A stretch of DNA of 64,000 nt from Bog-756 sp963831535. Its GTDB lineage: Bacteria; Actinomycetota; Acidimicrobiia; Acidimicrobiales; RAAP-2. Shown here in pieces: positions 9,854 to 18,248 of this stretch (within the stretch, counting starts at the first letter, position 1; each line of letters opens with the position of its first letter). A program made the translations under genes and the position numbers. Location: NCBI GenBank assembly GCA_963831535.1, contig CAWHQP010000007.1:930001-994000 (forward strand), in the 5' to 3' direction. The notes under the pieces were generated by a model, which did not search any database, was not told the DNA's origin, and was given only the letters and a program-made list of their open reading frames with translations.

Positions 9854-11275
9854 ATGCGCCGCCGGAGCCATTCCCCACTGCGGTGGTGGCTGTGGTTGGG
9901 GCTGTGGACGGTACTGGGCCTGGCCATCCGGCTGATCACCGTCTACAGCCAACCCGACAAGGTCGCCGGGGGCGACGCCTACTTCTACCACTACGGCGCC
10001 AACCTGCTGGTCAGCGGGCACGGATTCATCAACCCCTACCTCTACATCCCCCACGGCGCCCACCACGCCGTGCAGTCAGCGTCGTTCCCTCCGCTGTTCA
10101 TCTTCCTCGTGGCCATCCTCCCGGCGGTTGGCCTCAAGAGCTTCCTGGCTGAACGCGTGTGGTGCTGCCTACTCGGAGCGGCCGCCATCGTGGCCTGCGG
10201 CTACACCGGCCGGGAGATCGGCGGCCGACGGGTGGGTCTCATCGCCGCCTTCCTGGTGGCGGTCTACCCCAACATCTGGATGACCGACGAGTTGGCCCTG
10301 TCCGAGACCATCGCCCCGTTGCTGGTGGCGGGAGTGCTCTGGTTCACCTACCGATTCTGGAAGAGCCCCACCGTCCCCCGGGCCATCGGGCTCGGCGCGG
10401 CCATCGGCGTGGCCATGTTGGGACGGGACGAACTGACCGTCCTCATCGTCTTCATCCTCGTGCCGATCGTCCTGTTGGCCAGGGCCTTGAGCTGGGGACG
10501 CCGGGCCGCCACCCTCGGCATCGGGCTGCTGACGGTGGCCGTGGTGGTGGCCCCGTGGGTCGGGTACAACATGAGCCGGTTCGACAAACCGGTGTTCATC
10601 AGTAGCGGACTCGGGGTGACGTTGGCGTCGGCCGACTGTCCGACCACCTATTCGGGACAGTTCGAGGGCTACTGGTCGATGAAGTGCGCTCTGGCCTACG
10701 CCGCCGAACCGTCGGTCAACGTCCATGCCGACGAGTCGGTGGAGGGTGCGGAACTCCAGCATCTTGCCCTCAACTACGTCCGGGCCCACGAGAACCGGCT
10801 CATCCCGGTCACCCTGGCCAAGCTCGGTCGGGCCTTCGGGTTCTTCCACCCCATGCAACAGATCTTCCTCGACTCCTACGTGGAGACCCGTCCCTACCGT
10901 TGGGCCGTCACCGGACTGGTGTCCTACTACGTGCTGTTGGCCCTGTCTCTCGGAGGGACCGTGGTGCTCCGCCGGCGCCGCATCCCCTCGTTCCCCCTGT
11001 GGGCCATCGGCCTCCAGGTGGTGTGCTCGGTGGCTCTCACCTTCGGCCAGACCCGCTACCGGACTACGTTCGAGGTCTCACTGGTACTATTGGCCGCCGT
11101 CCAGCTCGAGTGGTTCTGGTCGCGATTGCGGGGGGGAACCGGCTCGGAGGCTCAAACCGCGCAGGGTCCCGACCCTGAACTCCGCTCCCCCGAGTCCGCA
11201 ACCGAGCCGCCGGTGGGCACCGTGCCCACCGACCGGGCCGACGAGGAGCCGGGCGTGGCCGCCTCGACCACGTAG
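9854..11275 (+). CDS. Polytopic GT-C glycosyltransferase (ArnT/PMT-like), copy 1
   Basis: 473 residues: a short basic N-terminus, a first helix (WLGLWTVLGLAIRLITVY), an extracytoplasmic loop with acidic residues (GGDAYFYHYGANLL), about nine to ten more helices and a polar C-terminal tail of ~50 residues. This is the topology of GT39/GT83-like enzymes that transfer sugars from polyprenyl-phosphate donors on the outer face of the membrane. It is a close paralog of 14383-15828, with long identical runs such as GGRRVGLIAAFLVAVYPN and GPWV/APWVGYNMSRF. The gene is divergent from the acyltransferase at 7608-9744 and is followed after 25 bases by a GT2 gene. Donor sugar and acceptor are unknown. Confidence 0.85.
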   Translation: MRRRSHSPLRWWLWLGLWTVLGLAIRLITVYSQPDKVAGGDAYFYHYGANLLVSGHGFINPYLYIPHGAHHAVQSASFPPLFIFLVAILPAVGLKSFLAERVWCCLLGAAAIVACGYTGREIGGRRVGLIAAFLVAVYPNIWMTDELALSETIAPLLVAGVLWFTYRFWKSPTVPRAIGLGAAIGVAMLGRDELTVLIVFILVPIVLLARALSWGRRAATLGIGLLTVAVVVAPWVGYNMSRFDKPVFISSGLGVTLASADCPTTYSGQFEGYWSMKCALAYAAEPSVNVHADESVEGAELQHLALNYVRAHENRLIPVTLAKLGRAFGFFHPMQQIFLDSYVETRPYRWAVTGLVSYYVLLALSLGGTVVLRRRRIPSFPLWAIGLQVVCSVALTFGQTRYRTTFEVSLVLLAAVQLEWFWSRLRGGTGSEAQTAQGPDPELRSPESATEPPVGTVPTDRADEEPGVAASTT

Positions 11276-11300
11276 TAACAGCTAGGACGACGAGACCCAG

Positions 11301-12050
11301 ATGACCAACGATCCGAAGATCCTCGTGGTGCTGCCGGCGCTCAACGAGGAGCGGTCGGTGGGAGTCGTCGTGAAGGAGGTGGCGACCGCCCTGCCGGACT
11401 CCACCGTCCTCGTGGTCGATGATGCCTCTATCGACGACACGGCTGCCGAGGCGCGGGAGGCCGGGGCCGAGGTGATCACCAATCCGTTCACCCTCGGCGT
11501 GGGAGGGGCGATGCGGGTGGGCTTCCGGGTGGCCAGGGCCAACGCCTACGACGTCCTCGTCCAGGTGGATGCCGATGGCCAGCACGACGCCCGGGACATC
11601 GCGCTGCTGCTGGCTGCGTTCGACGATGAGCCGGGACCCCAGGTGGTGATCGGGGCGCGGTTCGCCGGGCAGGGGGACTTCGCCGTGCCGAGGGCCCGTC
11701 GGTTGGCCATGCGCCTATTGGCCCGCTACCTGTCCCGGGTGACCGGGACCAAACTGACCGACGTGACGTCGGGTTTTCGTGCCCACAACCGGTCCGGGAT
11801 CGAGCTCTTCGCCCAGAGCTATCCCGCCGACTATCTCTCGGACACCGTGGAGTCCCTCATCATCGCCGCCGACGCCGGAGGACGGGTCCATCAGGTCCCG
11901 GTGACCATGCGCGCCCGATTGGCCGGGTCGCCCAGCCAGTCGCCGCTGCGGGCCGCCCTCTACCTACTGCGGGTGATGATGGTACTGGTGCTCTCGGTGT
12001 TCCGCCGGCACTCCAATGCCAACCGAACCCGCAGGACGGAGACCACATGA
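11301..12050 (+). CDS. GT2-family (DPM-like) glycosyltransferase
   Basis: 249 residues of a GT-A glycosyltransferase: ILVVLPALNEERSVGVVV at the N-terminus, the nucleotide-binding DDASIDDT, and the metal-binding QVDADGQHD. The RVTGTKLTDVTSGFRAHNR segment is typical of polyprenyl-phosphate mannosyl/glucosyltransferases. Such enzymes make the lipid-linked sugar donor used by GT-C enzymes, which fits its place directly after a GT-C gene. There is only one weak hydrophobic stretch at the C-terminus (LYLLRVMMVLVLSVF). Its stop overlaps the start of the DUF2304 gene as ATGA (12047-12050), so the two are probably made together. Confidence 0.88.
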   Translation: MTNDPKILVVLPALNEERSVGVVVKEVATALPDSTVLVVDDASIDDTAAEAREAGAEVITNPFTLGVGGAMRVGFRVARANAYDVLVQVDADGQHDARDIALLLAAFDDEPGPQVVIGARFAGQGDFAVPRARRLAMRLLARYLSRVTGTKLTDVTSGFRAHNRSGIELFAQSYPADYLSDTVESLIIAADAGGRVHQVPVTMRARLAGSPSQSPLRAALYLLRVMMVLVLSVFRRHSNANRTRRTETT

Positions 12051-12400
12051 CCGGAGTCCACATCATCGCCCTCGTGAGCGCCCTCGTGACCCTCACCGTG
12101 ATCATCGAACTCTCCCGTAGGCGCCATCTGCACGAAAAGTACGCCATCATGTGGCTGGGTGTGGCGCTGGTGATCGCCGTCTTCGCCGTCTTCCCGGGGC
12201 TGTTCAACTCCCTGGCCCACTCCTTCGGGGTCAAGAACCCGCCGGACCTGCTGACCGTGATGGCCGCGCTCTTCCTCCTCACCGTGTGTGTCCGGCTCAG
12301 TTGGGAGGTGGGGAGACTGGAGGATCACAGCCGGGCGCTAGCCGAAGAGGTGGCGATTCTCCGGAAGGATCTCGACGACAGGACCCTCGAGACCACGTGA
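12047..12400 (+). CDS. DUF2304 family small membrane protein
   Basis: 117 residues: an N-terminal helix, a short basic loop (SRRRHLHEKYAIMWL), a second and third hydrophobic helix, then a C-terminal coiled-coil-like tail rich in Glu, Leu and Arg (RLEDHSRALAEEVAILRKDLDD). The layout and the LHEKYA(I/L)MW signature match DUF2304 proteins, which commonly sit next to DPM-like GT2 genes. Here the start overlaps the GT2 stop by four bases. A role as membrane anchor or partner for the GT2 is an inference from this pairing. Confidence 0.85.
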   Translation: MTGVHIIALVSALVTLTVIIELSRRRHLHEKYAIMWLGVALVIAVFAVFPGLFNSLAHSFGVKNPPDLLTVMAALFLLTVCVRLSWEVGRLEDHSRALAEEVAILRKDLDDRTLETT

Positions 12401-12404
12401 TCTG

Positions 12405-12420
12405 CGTAGCAGTAGCTACG
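12405..12420. terminator. Small hairpin between convergent genes
   Basis: CGTAGC-AGTA-GCTACG is a perfect six-base stem with a four-base loop, just after the DUF2304 stop and before the convergent FAD-protein gene. No T-run follows, so its role as terminator is only possible. Confidence 0.3.
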
Positions 12421-12463
12421 TGACGCTGCGGTTCGGTGACGCTGCGGTTCGGTGACGCTGCGG
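12420..12463. repeat. 16-base tandem repeat, about 2.75 copies
   Basis: The unit GTGACGCTGCGGTTCG runs from 12420, repeats exactly from 12436, and a third copy is cut after 12 bases at 12463. It lies in the convergent gap after the DUF2304 gene and directly abuts the small hairpin. Confidence 0.85.
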
Positions 12464-12516
12464 CCCCCGCCGCTATCTGGAGGGGTCGGGTCAGTCCATC
12501 CGGTCAGCGGGTGACG

Positions 12517-14076
12517 TCAACCTGTCGAGGCGCGAGGGAGGATCGGAGCGTCCCTCCCCGTCCCTCCATGCCGGCTAGACGGCCGTTCGCTGCCCGAGCC
12601 GTCCTCCTCGTGATACTCCTCTTCGACGTTGACCGACCAGATGTCGTGGTGGGTGCCGTGGATGTTCTCGACGGTCAGCATGGCCGTGTACATGGAGTGG
12701 TCCTGGTTGTTGTACTTGTGCATGCCGTTGCGCCCCACCGGGTGGACGTTCGGGGCGTGCTGTTCGAACCAGCGCCGGATGACCTCCACGTTGTCCCGGT
12801 AGACGTCGTCATAGACCGGATAGGCCTTGGGCATCCGGACCACGTAGCCGGCCTCGACGTCCGAAGGTTCCACCAACCCGATGGTGGCCAGCTCCTTGGT
12901 GCCGAGGGCCACCAGTTCGTCGTCGGAACAGTTCCACAGTTCGTCCCCTTCGAATACGAAGTACTCCATGCCCAGACAGGTCCGTCCGTCCTTGACCAGG
13001 AAGGGCGACCATGACCCGAAGTTCTGGATCCGGCCCACCTTCACGTCAGGAGCGTGGATGTAGATCCAGTTGTCGGGGAATCCCCGCTCCACGGGTACGA
13101 CCAGGGCCACGGTGATGAAGTCGCGGTAGTGGAGGTCGTTGGCGGCCCGACGAACCTCCATGGGCACCGGGGGGTCGACGATGCGGGCCAGTGAGGTGAA
13201 GGGCATGGAGGAGATCACGTGGGACACCTCGATTCGTTCCTCGTGGCCACCGGATGAGACGGTGACCGCCACTGCCCTCCCGTCCTCGACATGAACGGTG
13301 GTGGCTGATGTCTCCATCCGGACCGAGGCCCCGGCCGCCTCGATCTGCTCAGTGCACCGCTCCCACATCATGCCCGGGCCGTACTTGGGGTACTGGAACT
13401 CTTCGATGAGGCTGGTGACCTGCTTGGACTTGTCGCGGCGGGATCCGGCCAGGGAGGCTCGGATCGGCTCCCACACCGCGTTCCACAGAGACATCCCCTT
13501 GATCCGCTGTGCGCCCCAGTCGGCGGAGATCTCGGAGGCGGAGACGGCCCACAATTTCTCGTTGTACGTCTTGAAGAAGTGGTTGTAGAGGCGCCATCCG
13601 TAGTTCGAGACGATGTACCCCTCGAGTGTGGTGAGATCCTTCGGCGGGTGGATCCGCACCCAGAGGAACGAAAGGCCGCACAGGAACGCCTCGACCAGCC
13701 CGAGGTTGGAGAGGGCGTTCCCCAACTTGATCGGGTAGTCGTAGAACTTGCCGCCGTAGTAGATGCGGCTCATGCGGGGACGGAGCAGGAAGTCCTCGGG
13801 AGGAAGCACCTTGTGCCAGAACTCCTCCACCGGCTGCACCTTGGTGAAAAAGCGGTGACCGCCGATGTCGAAACGCCAGCCGTCACGCTCCACGGTGCGG
13901 CTGATCCCGCCGACCACCGAGTCGGCCTCGACCACCACCACCGGGTCGCCCCGCTCCACCAGTTCGTAGGCGGCGGTGAGGCCGGCCGGCCCGGCCCCGA
14001 TCACCAGCACCGGATCGGTGAGGTGCAACGCGTCACCTTCGGCCGTACCGGCCGCTTCCTTGTCGGGTCCGGTCAT
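12517..14076 (-). CDS. FAD/NAD(P)-dependent oxidoreductase, UDP-galactopyranose-mutase / protoporphyrinogen-oxidase-like
   Basis: 519 residues. A Rossmann FAD motif (VLVIGAGPAGLTAAYELVER, then VVVVEADSVVGG) is at residues 23-57, followed by FDIGGHRFFTK, a signature shared by UDP-galactopyranose-mutase-like and amine-oxidase-type flavoproteins. The rest fits that group (YDYPIKL, NHFFKTYNEKLW, HISSMPFTSL-like segment, C-terminal YNNQDHSMYTAML). The last ~30 residues are a polar tail. Proteins like this are frequent in surface-glycan loci, where they may isomerise or oxidise an activated or lipid-linked sugar; the exact reaction cannot be read here. It is convergent with the GT2/DUF2304 pair and downstream of the second GT-C copy. 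Confidence 0.82.
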   Translation of the reverse strand: MTGPDKEAAGTAEGDALHLTDPVLVIGAGPAGLTAAYELVERGDPVVVVEADSVVGGISRTVERDGWRFDIGGHRFFTKVQPVEEFWHKVLPPEDFLLRPRMSRIYYGGKFYDYPIKLGNALSNLGLVEAFLCGLSFLWVRIHPPKDLTTLEGYIVSNYGWRLYNHFFKTYNEKLWAVSASEISADWGAQRIKGMSLWNAVWEPIRASLAGSRRDKSKQVTSLIEEFQYPKYGPGMMWERCTEQIEAAGASVRMETSATTVHVEDGRAVAVTVSSGGHEERIEVSHVISSMPFTSLARIVDPPVPMEVRRAANDLHYRDFITVALVVPVERGFPDNWIYIHAPDVKVGRIQNFGSWSPFLVKDGRTCLGMEYFVFEGDELWNCSDDELVALGTKELATIGLVEPSDVEAGYVVRMPKAYPVYDDVYRDNVEVIRRWFEQHAPNVHPVGRNGMHKYNNQDHSMYTAMLTVENIHGTHHDIWSVNVEEEYHEEDGSGSERPSSRHGGTGRDAPILPRASTG

Positions 14077-14382
14077 CGGTTGGGCCGTCTCATGGGTTGG
14101 TGCACTGTCTCATGGGTTGGGTTCTCGTCATCTGCGTACGGTCCTGTCACGTCGTCCGGTCATACTGACGGAGACCGACCCCGACCGTCCGCTTCCATCC
14201 TGCGCCCCTCCGTCCGTCCGGCGATGGGACCCCTACTCCCGGCACCCCTGCTCCCGGACAGGCACCGTCACGCAGGTTAGCGGCTCGGTTCCCCGGATCG
14301 TTGTACCCGGGCCCGGTCCACCGATCACCGGGCCGCCGGGCCACCTCGGTGGCCTGCTGGTGGGCGAAGAACCGTGGGCACG
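14077..14382. other. 306-base gap with a short direct repeat
   Basis: No gene is supported here. The 14-mer GTCTCATGGGTTGG occurs twice, at 14087-14100 and 14107-14120, just upstream of the FAD-protein start. This could be a regulator site, but there is no supporting half-site symmetry. Confidence 0.4.
14087..14120. repeat. Direct repeat, 14 bases, 20-base period
   Basis: Two exact copies of GTCTCATGGGTTGG separated by six bases, starting 11 bases upstream of the minus-strand ATG at 14076. Confidence 0.7.
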
Positions 14383-15828
14383 TCATGGGGCGGACGGAAC
14401 CGGTGTGACCAACCCGGTGGGATCCGAACCGGATTCCCCCCGTTCTTCCGGTGCGCCGTCCTGGGAGCCGCTAGCCCCCTCCGCGACCCGGTCTCTCCCG
14501 CGACCAGGTGAGACGGGGTCGCCTCCCCTCCCGTCCGCCCGGCCTCGGATCCGGGTCCACGCCCAGTCCAGCTGGACGGCGGCCGCCAGCACCAGGGCGA
14601 TCTCGAACGTGCTCCGGTAGCGGGTCTGCCCGAAGGTGAGGGCGACCGATACGCACACGTCGAGTCCGATGGCCACCAGGGGAACGATGGTGATCCTCCG
14701 TCGACGGAGGATCACCAGTCCGCCGATCGAGAGGACCACCAGGGCGTAGTACATCCCCAGCCCGACCAGGGCCCACCGGTAGGGACGGGTCTCCACCGTG
14801 GAGTCCAGGCGGATCTGCTCCAGGGGATGGAACAGGGCGAACGCCCTCCCCAGTCGGGCCATCTCCACGGGCAGGATGCGGTTCTTGTGGGCCTCGATGA
14901 TGCGTAGCGCATCGGCCTGGGCCGCCGCGCCCTGCACGGACTCGTCCGACCGTGGGTTGTACACCTTCTGTTTGATGGCCACGGCGCACTCCAAGGACCA
15001 GTACCCCTCATAGGGGCCCTGATACAGCTGGGGGCAGTTGGACGAGGCCAGGGTCACGCCGAAGCCGGAACTGATGAACACCGGGTCTTCGAACCGGCTC
15101 ATGTTGTAGCCCACCCAGGGCCCGATCACGAGGAGCACGGTGAGTCCGCCGACGGCCAGCAGACCGAGACGCCGCCGCCAACGCAGAGCCGTGGCCATGA
15201 GTGTCAACGGGACGAGTATGAATACGGCCAGTAGGGCGAGTTCGTCGCGGCCCAGCGCGGCGAGGCCGATGGACGCGCCCAGGCCGACGGCCGGCCAGGG
15301 GCCGGGACGCTTCCAGAACCGGTAGGCCATCCAGAGGACGAGGGCCACCAACAGCGGTGAGAGCGCCTCGGACAGACCCAGCTCGTCACTCATCCAGAGG
15401 TTGGGGTAGACGGCCACCAGGAACGCGGCGATGAGGCCGACCCGTCGGCCGCCGATCTCCCGCCCGGCGTAGCCGCTGAGCACGACGGCGCCCGCTCCGA
15501 TGATGCAGCACCACACGCGTGTGGCGAAGAACGTCTTCAGTCCGAGAACGGAGGGGACGGCCAGCACGAACACGAAGAGTGGTGGCCACGCCGCTGTCTG
15601 CACCTGGTGATGGGCGGCGCTGGAGTAGTAGATGAACGGGTTGACGAAGCCCTTTCCGGCCACGAGTAAGTTCGCCGCGTTGTGGAAGTAATAGCTGTCG
15701 CCACCAGGCTTTCGGTCGGTTCGACCTGGGCCGAACAGCGACACCAGCCGGATGCCCAGACCGACGGCGGTCCATAGGCCGAGCCACCCCCACCAGGCGC
15801 GGGCGGAATGTCTCCCCGTGCCTACCAT
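14383..15828 (-). CDS. Polytopic GT-C glycosyltransferase, copy 2 (paralog of 9854-11275)
   Basis: 481 residues with the same plan as copy 1: first helix (WWGWLGLWTAVGLGIRLV), acidic loop (PGGDSYYFHNAANLL), a shared core (GGRRVGLIAAFLVAVYPN, YRFWKRP, IGPWVGYNMSRFEDPVFISSG) and a shared C-terminal segment (VALTFGQTRYRSTFE). The tail after the last helix is polar and not conserved. ATG 15828 is preferred over 15990 because TAGAGT lies eight bases upstream (leaderless pattern) and because family similarity begins there. It is divergent from the acyltransferase-SGNH gene at 15997, mirroring the first module. Likely a polyprenyl-phosphate-sugar-dependent transferase; substrate unknown. Confidence 0.85.
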   Translation of the reverse strand: MVGTGRHSARAWWGWLGLWTAVGLGIRLVSLFGPGRTDRKPGGDSYYFHNAANLLVAGKGFVNPFIYYSSAAHHQVQTAAWPPLFVFVLAVPSVLGLKTFFATRVWCCIIGAGAVVLSGYAGREIGGRRVGLIAAFLVAVYPNLWMSDELGLSEALSPLLVALVLWMAYRFWKRPGPWPAVGLGASIGLAALGRDELALLAVFILVPLTLMATALRWRRRLGLLAVGGLTVLLVIGPWVGYNMSRFEDPVFISSGFGVTLASSNCPQLYQGPYEGYWSLECAVAIKQKVYNPRSDESVQGAAAQADALRIIEAHKNRILPVEMARLGRAFALFHPLEQIRLDSTVETRPYRWALVGLGMYYALVVLSIGGLVILRRRRITIVPLVAIGLDVCVSVALTFGQTRYRSTFEIALVLAAAVQLDWAWTRIRGRADGRGGDPVSPGRGRDRVAEGASGSQDGAPEERGESGSDPTGLVTPVPSAP

Positions 15829-15836
15829 GGACGACC

Positions 15837-15842
15837 ACTCTA
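15837..15842 (-). promoter_or_regulatory. Candidate leaderless -10 element (TAGAGT)
   Basis: On the minus strand TAGAGT ends eight bases before the ATG at 15828, with no ribosome-binding site between. Confidence 0.45.
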
Positions 15843-15996
15843 TGCTGTCATCTCCGGCGTTTTGCGAACCGGGGAGGTGTCGCCGAGTGGTCCCGCTGGC
15901 CCTTGGGCAGCCTCTCCGATGCGACGCCGGGGCAACGATGGGCAACCGAGGGTTGGGAGCCGACGCCGTGTCGGATCCCGAGGGGGGCAACGGTAG

Positions 15997-18210
15997 ATGG
16001 TGACAGCGACAGGGCTCATCGAGGCCTGGGGCACGCCGCTGGCGGTACCCGCCGTCGACGAGGGTCAGACGCCGTTAGGGGACCGACCCGCGCCCGACAG
16101 TGATCGTCCGCCTGACCATGGGCAGGCCCCGCTCGAGTCCGTGCCGTACTCCCCCATCGGTGGCCATCGGGTGCCCCCCCTGGACGGTATGCGGGCCTTC
16201 GCCGTGATGGCGGTCATTCTGTACCACGCCAACCCGAGCTGGGCGGTCGGTGGGTACTTCGGTGTCGACGTGTTCTTCGTCCTGTCCGGGTTCCTCATCA
16301 CCTCACTGCTGCTCGGCGAGTGGCAGGGCACCGGCGGGGTAGGGCTCCGGGCCTTCTGGGGACGCCGGGCCCGACGTCTGCTGCCCGCCCTGTTTGTGAT
16401 GTTGGCCGTGGTGGGCACGGTCTCGGTGCTCCTTCCCCGTGTGCTGGGGTCGCCAGGCCTGCTCGGGGACACCCTGGCCACGGTGGGCTATGTGGCCAAC
16501 TGGCACTTCATCGCCGCAAACACCAGCTACTTCGCCACCGTGGGCAACCCCTCGCCCCTGCAGCACACCTGGACCCTGGCCATCGAGGAGCAGTTCTATC
16601 TGGTGTGGCCCCTGATCCTGCTGATCCTGGTGGGGGGGTTCCGGGGCCTCCGACGCCCCTCTCGCCAGCGGAGCCGGAACCGTCTGATGGTGGTGGCGGG
16701 GGTGGCTGTGGTGGGAGCGGTGGCATCGGCACTGACCATGGCCTATCTGACCCCGGTCGGCGCCACCTCGGTCAATCGGGCCTACTACGGAAGTGACACC
16801 CGGGCCCAGGGCCTCCTGGTGGGGGCGGCCCTGGCTGCGGTGTGTCTCTGGTGGGGACCCGTCCGCACGGCTGTCGGACGTCGTCTGCTCGGTGTGATCG
16901 GGATCGCCGGCGCCGTGGGCGTCGTGACCATGTGGAGGATCGTCCCCGAGTCGTCCGCCCTCACCTTCCACGGAGGATTCGCCCTTCTGGCCGTGGCCAC
17001 CGCCGGCGTGATCGCCTGCGTCACCCTGCTGACCCGGCATCCGGTGTCCGGACTCCTCTCCCTGCCGCCGTTGGTCTATCTCGGGAGGATCTCCTACGGC
17101 ATGTACCTGTGGTACTGGCCGGTCCTGTTGGTGATGACGTCGCAGCGGACCCACCTGCACGGAGTGGGTCTCCTCGCCGCACGGCTGGCGGTGATCGTGG
17201 GTGTGGCCGCCCTGTCCTTCCACCTGATCGAGACTCCGATCCGCCGCGGCCGCCTGGCCGGCTGGCGGTCGCTCGTGGCCGTTCCGGTGGCGGCCGTCGT
17301 CGTTTCCCTGCTCCCGCTCATGGTGCCGTCGGCCTCTGCGGTGGTTCCCGTCCTCCCGCCCGCTGATTCTGCCGCCCTCGCCCACCCGGCCTCGGCCGGG
17401 GCCGCCGGGGCGGCGATCGTGACGCCGACCCGTCCGGTGCGCATCCTGTTGGTCGGAGACTCGATGGCCGGTTCCCTCGGGGTGGGCCTCAAACAGGTTG
17501 CCGCGCGCTACGGGGCCGAGATCCTGAACGATGGCTCTCCGGGTTGCTCCCTGGCCGAGGCCCAACAGGTGCGGGTGCTGTGGTTCACCGATCCCCCGGG
17601 GGCTCCCTGCCAGTCTGCCGATCCAGCCCAGCTCATCGACACCTACCGGGCCCTGGTCCAGCAGTTCGATCCCGACGTCGTGGTCTACCTGGCGCGCGGC
17701 GACACGCTCGACACGGAGCTGAACGGCTCGTGGCAGCACCTGGGTGAGCCCACGTTCGACTTCTGGGCCGAAGCGCGGTACGACGAGGCCATCACCGCCC
17801 TGAGTTCGGGCGGGGCCAAGGTTGTCTTCCTGACGTCGCCCTACTACGACAGTGGGGAGGAGCCGGACGGCTCACCGTGGCCGGAGAACGATCCGTCGCG
17901 GGTCATCATCGACAACCAGCTGCTGGCGGCATCGGCCCGTCTGAACGCCGGGACGGCCTCGGTGTTCGATCTGGGTTCGCTCCTCTCGCCAGGCAACCAG
18001 TTCGACTCTGCCGTCGCCGGCGTGGACACTCGGTGCTCCGACGGCGTCCACATGACGGTCCCCGGTGGCGAGTTGGTGGGTGCCCACCTCCTGCCCACCT
18101 TGGTGGCACTGGGACGGTCCCACGCCAATCTCCCGTCCAGCCTGTCCCGCCCTGCCCTCCCCGACATCGCCCAACCGTGGTGGTACGCCGACCTTCCCTG
18201 CGGGACCTGA
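15997..18210 (+). CDS. Acyltransferase-3 membrane protein with C-terminal SGNH domain, copy 2
   Basis: 737 residues. After ~60 polar residues comes the acyltransferase-3 domain (PLDGMRAFAVMAVILYHAN, VFFVLSGFLITSLLLGEW, RRARRLLPALF, HTWTLAIEEQFYLVWP), about ten helices up to residue ~450, then an extracytoplasmic SGNH domain with VRILLVGDSMAGSLG and the late CSDGVHMTVPGGE, giving the Ser and Asp-His of an esterase-like site. OatA-type enzymes of this design O-acylate surface polymers. Unlike the paralog at 7608-9744 the frame is intact. ATG 15997 and GTG 16000 are both possible starts. It is divergent from GT-C copy 2 and convergent with the GT39 gene that follows. Confidence 0.87.
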   Translation: MVTATGLIEAWGTPLAVPAVDEGQTPLGDRPAPDSDRPPDHGQAPLESVPYSPIGGHRVPPLDGMRAFAVMAVILYHANPSWAVGGYFGVDVFFVLSGFLITSLLLGEWQGTGGVGLRAFWGRRARRLLPALFVMLAVVGTVSVLLPRVLGSPGLLGDTLATVGYVANWHFIAANTSYFATVGNPSPLQHTWTLAIEEQFYLVWPLILLILVGGFRGLRRPSRQRSRNRLMVVAGVAVVGAVASALTMAYLTPVGATSVNRAYYGSDTRAQGLLVGAALAAVCLWWGPVRTAVGRRLLGVIGIAGAVGVVTMWRIVPESSALTFHGGFALLAVATAGVIACVTLLTRHPVSGLLSLPPLVYLGRISYGMYLWYWPVLLVMTSQRTHLHGVGLLAARLAVIVGVAALSFHLIETPIRRGRLAGWRSLVAVPVAAVVVSLLPLMVPSASAVVPVLPPADSAALAHPASAGAAGAAIVTPTRPVRILLVGDSMAGSLGVGLKQVAARYGAEILNDGSPGCSLAEAQQVRVLWFTDPPGAPCQSADPAQLIDTYRALVQQFDPDVVVYLARGDTLDTELNGSWQHLGEPTFDFWAEARYDEAITALSSGGAKVVFLTSPYYDSGEEPDGSPWPENDPSRVIIDNQLLAASARLNAGTASVFDLGSLLSPGNQFDSAVAGVDTRCSDGVHMTVPGGELVGAHLLPTLVALGRSHANLPSSLSRPALPDIAQPWWYADLPCGT

Positions 18211-18248
18211 CCGAAGGGAACGGGCGGGCCACCGTCCACGGTCAGCCG

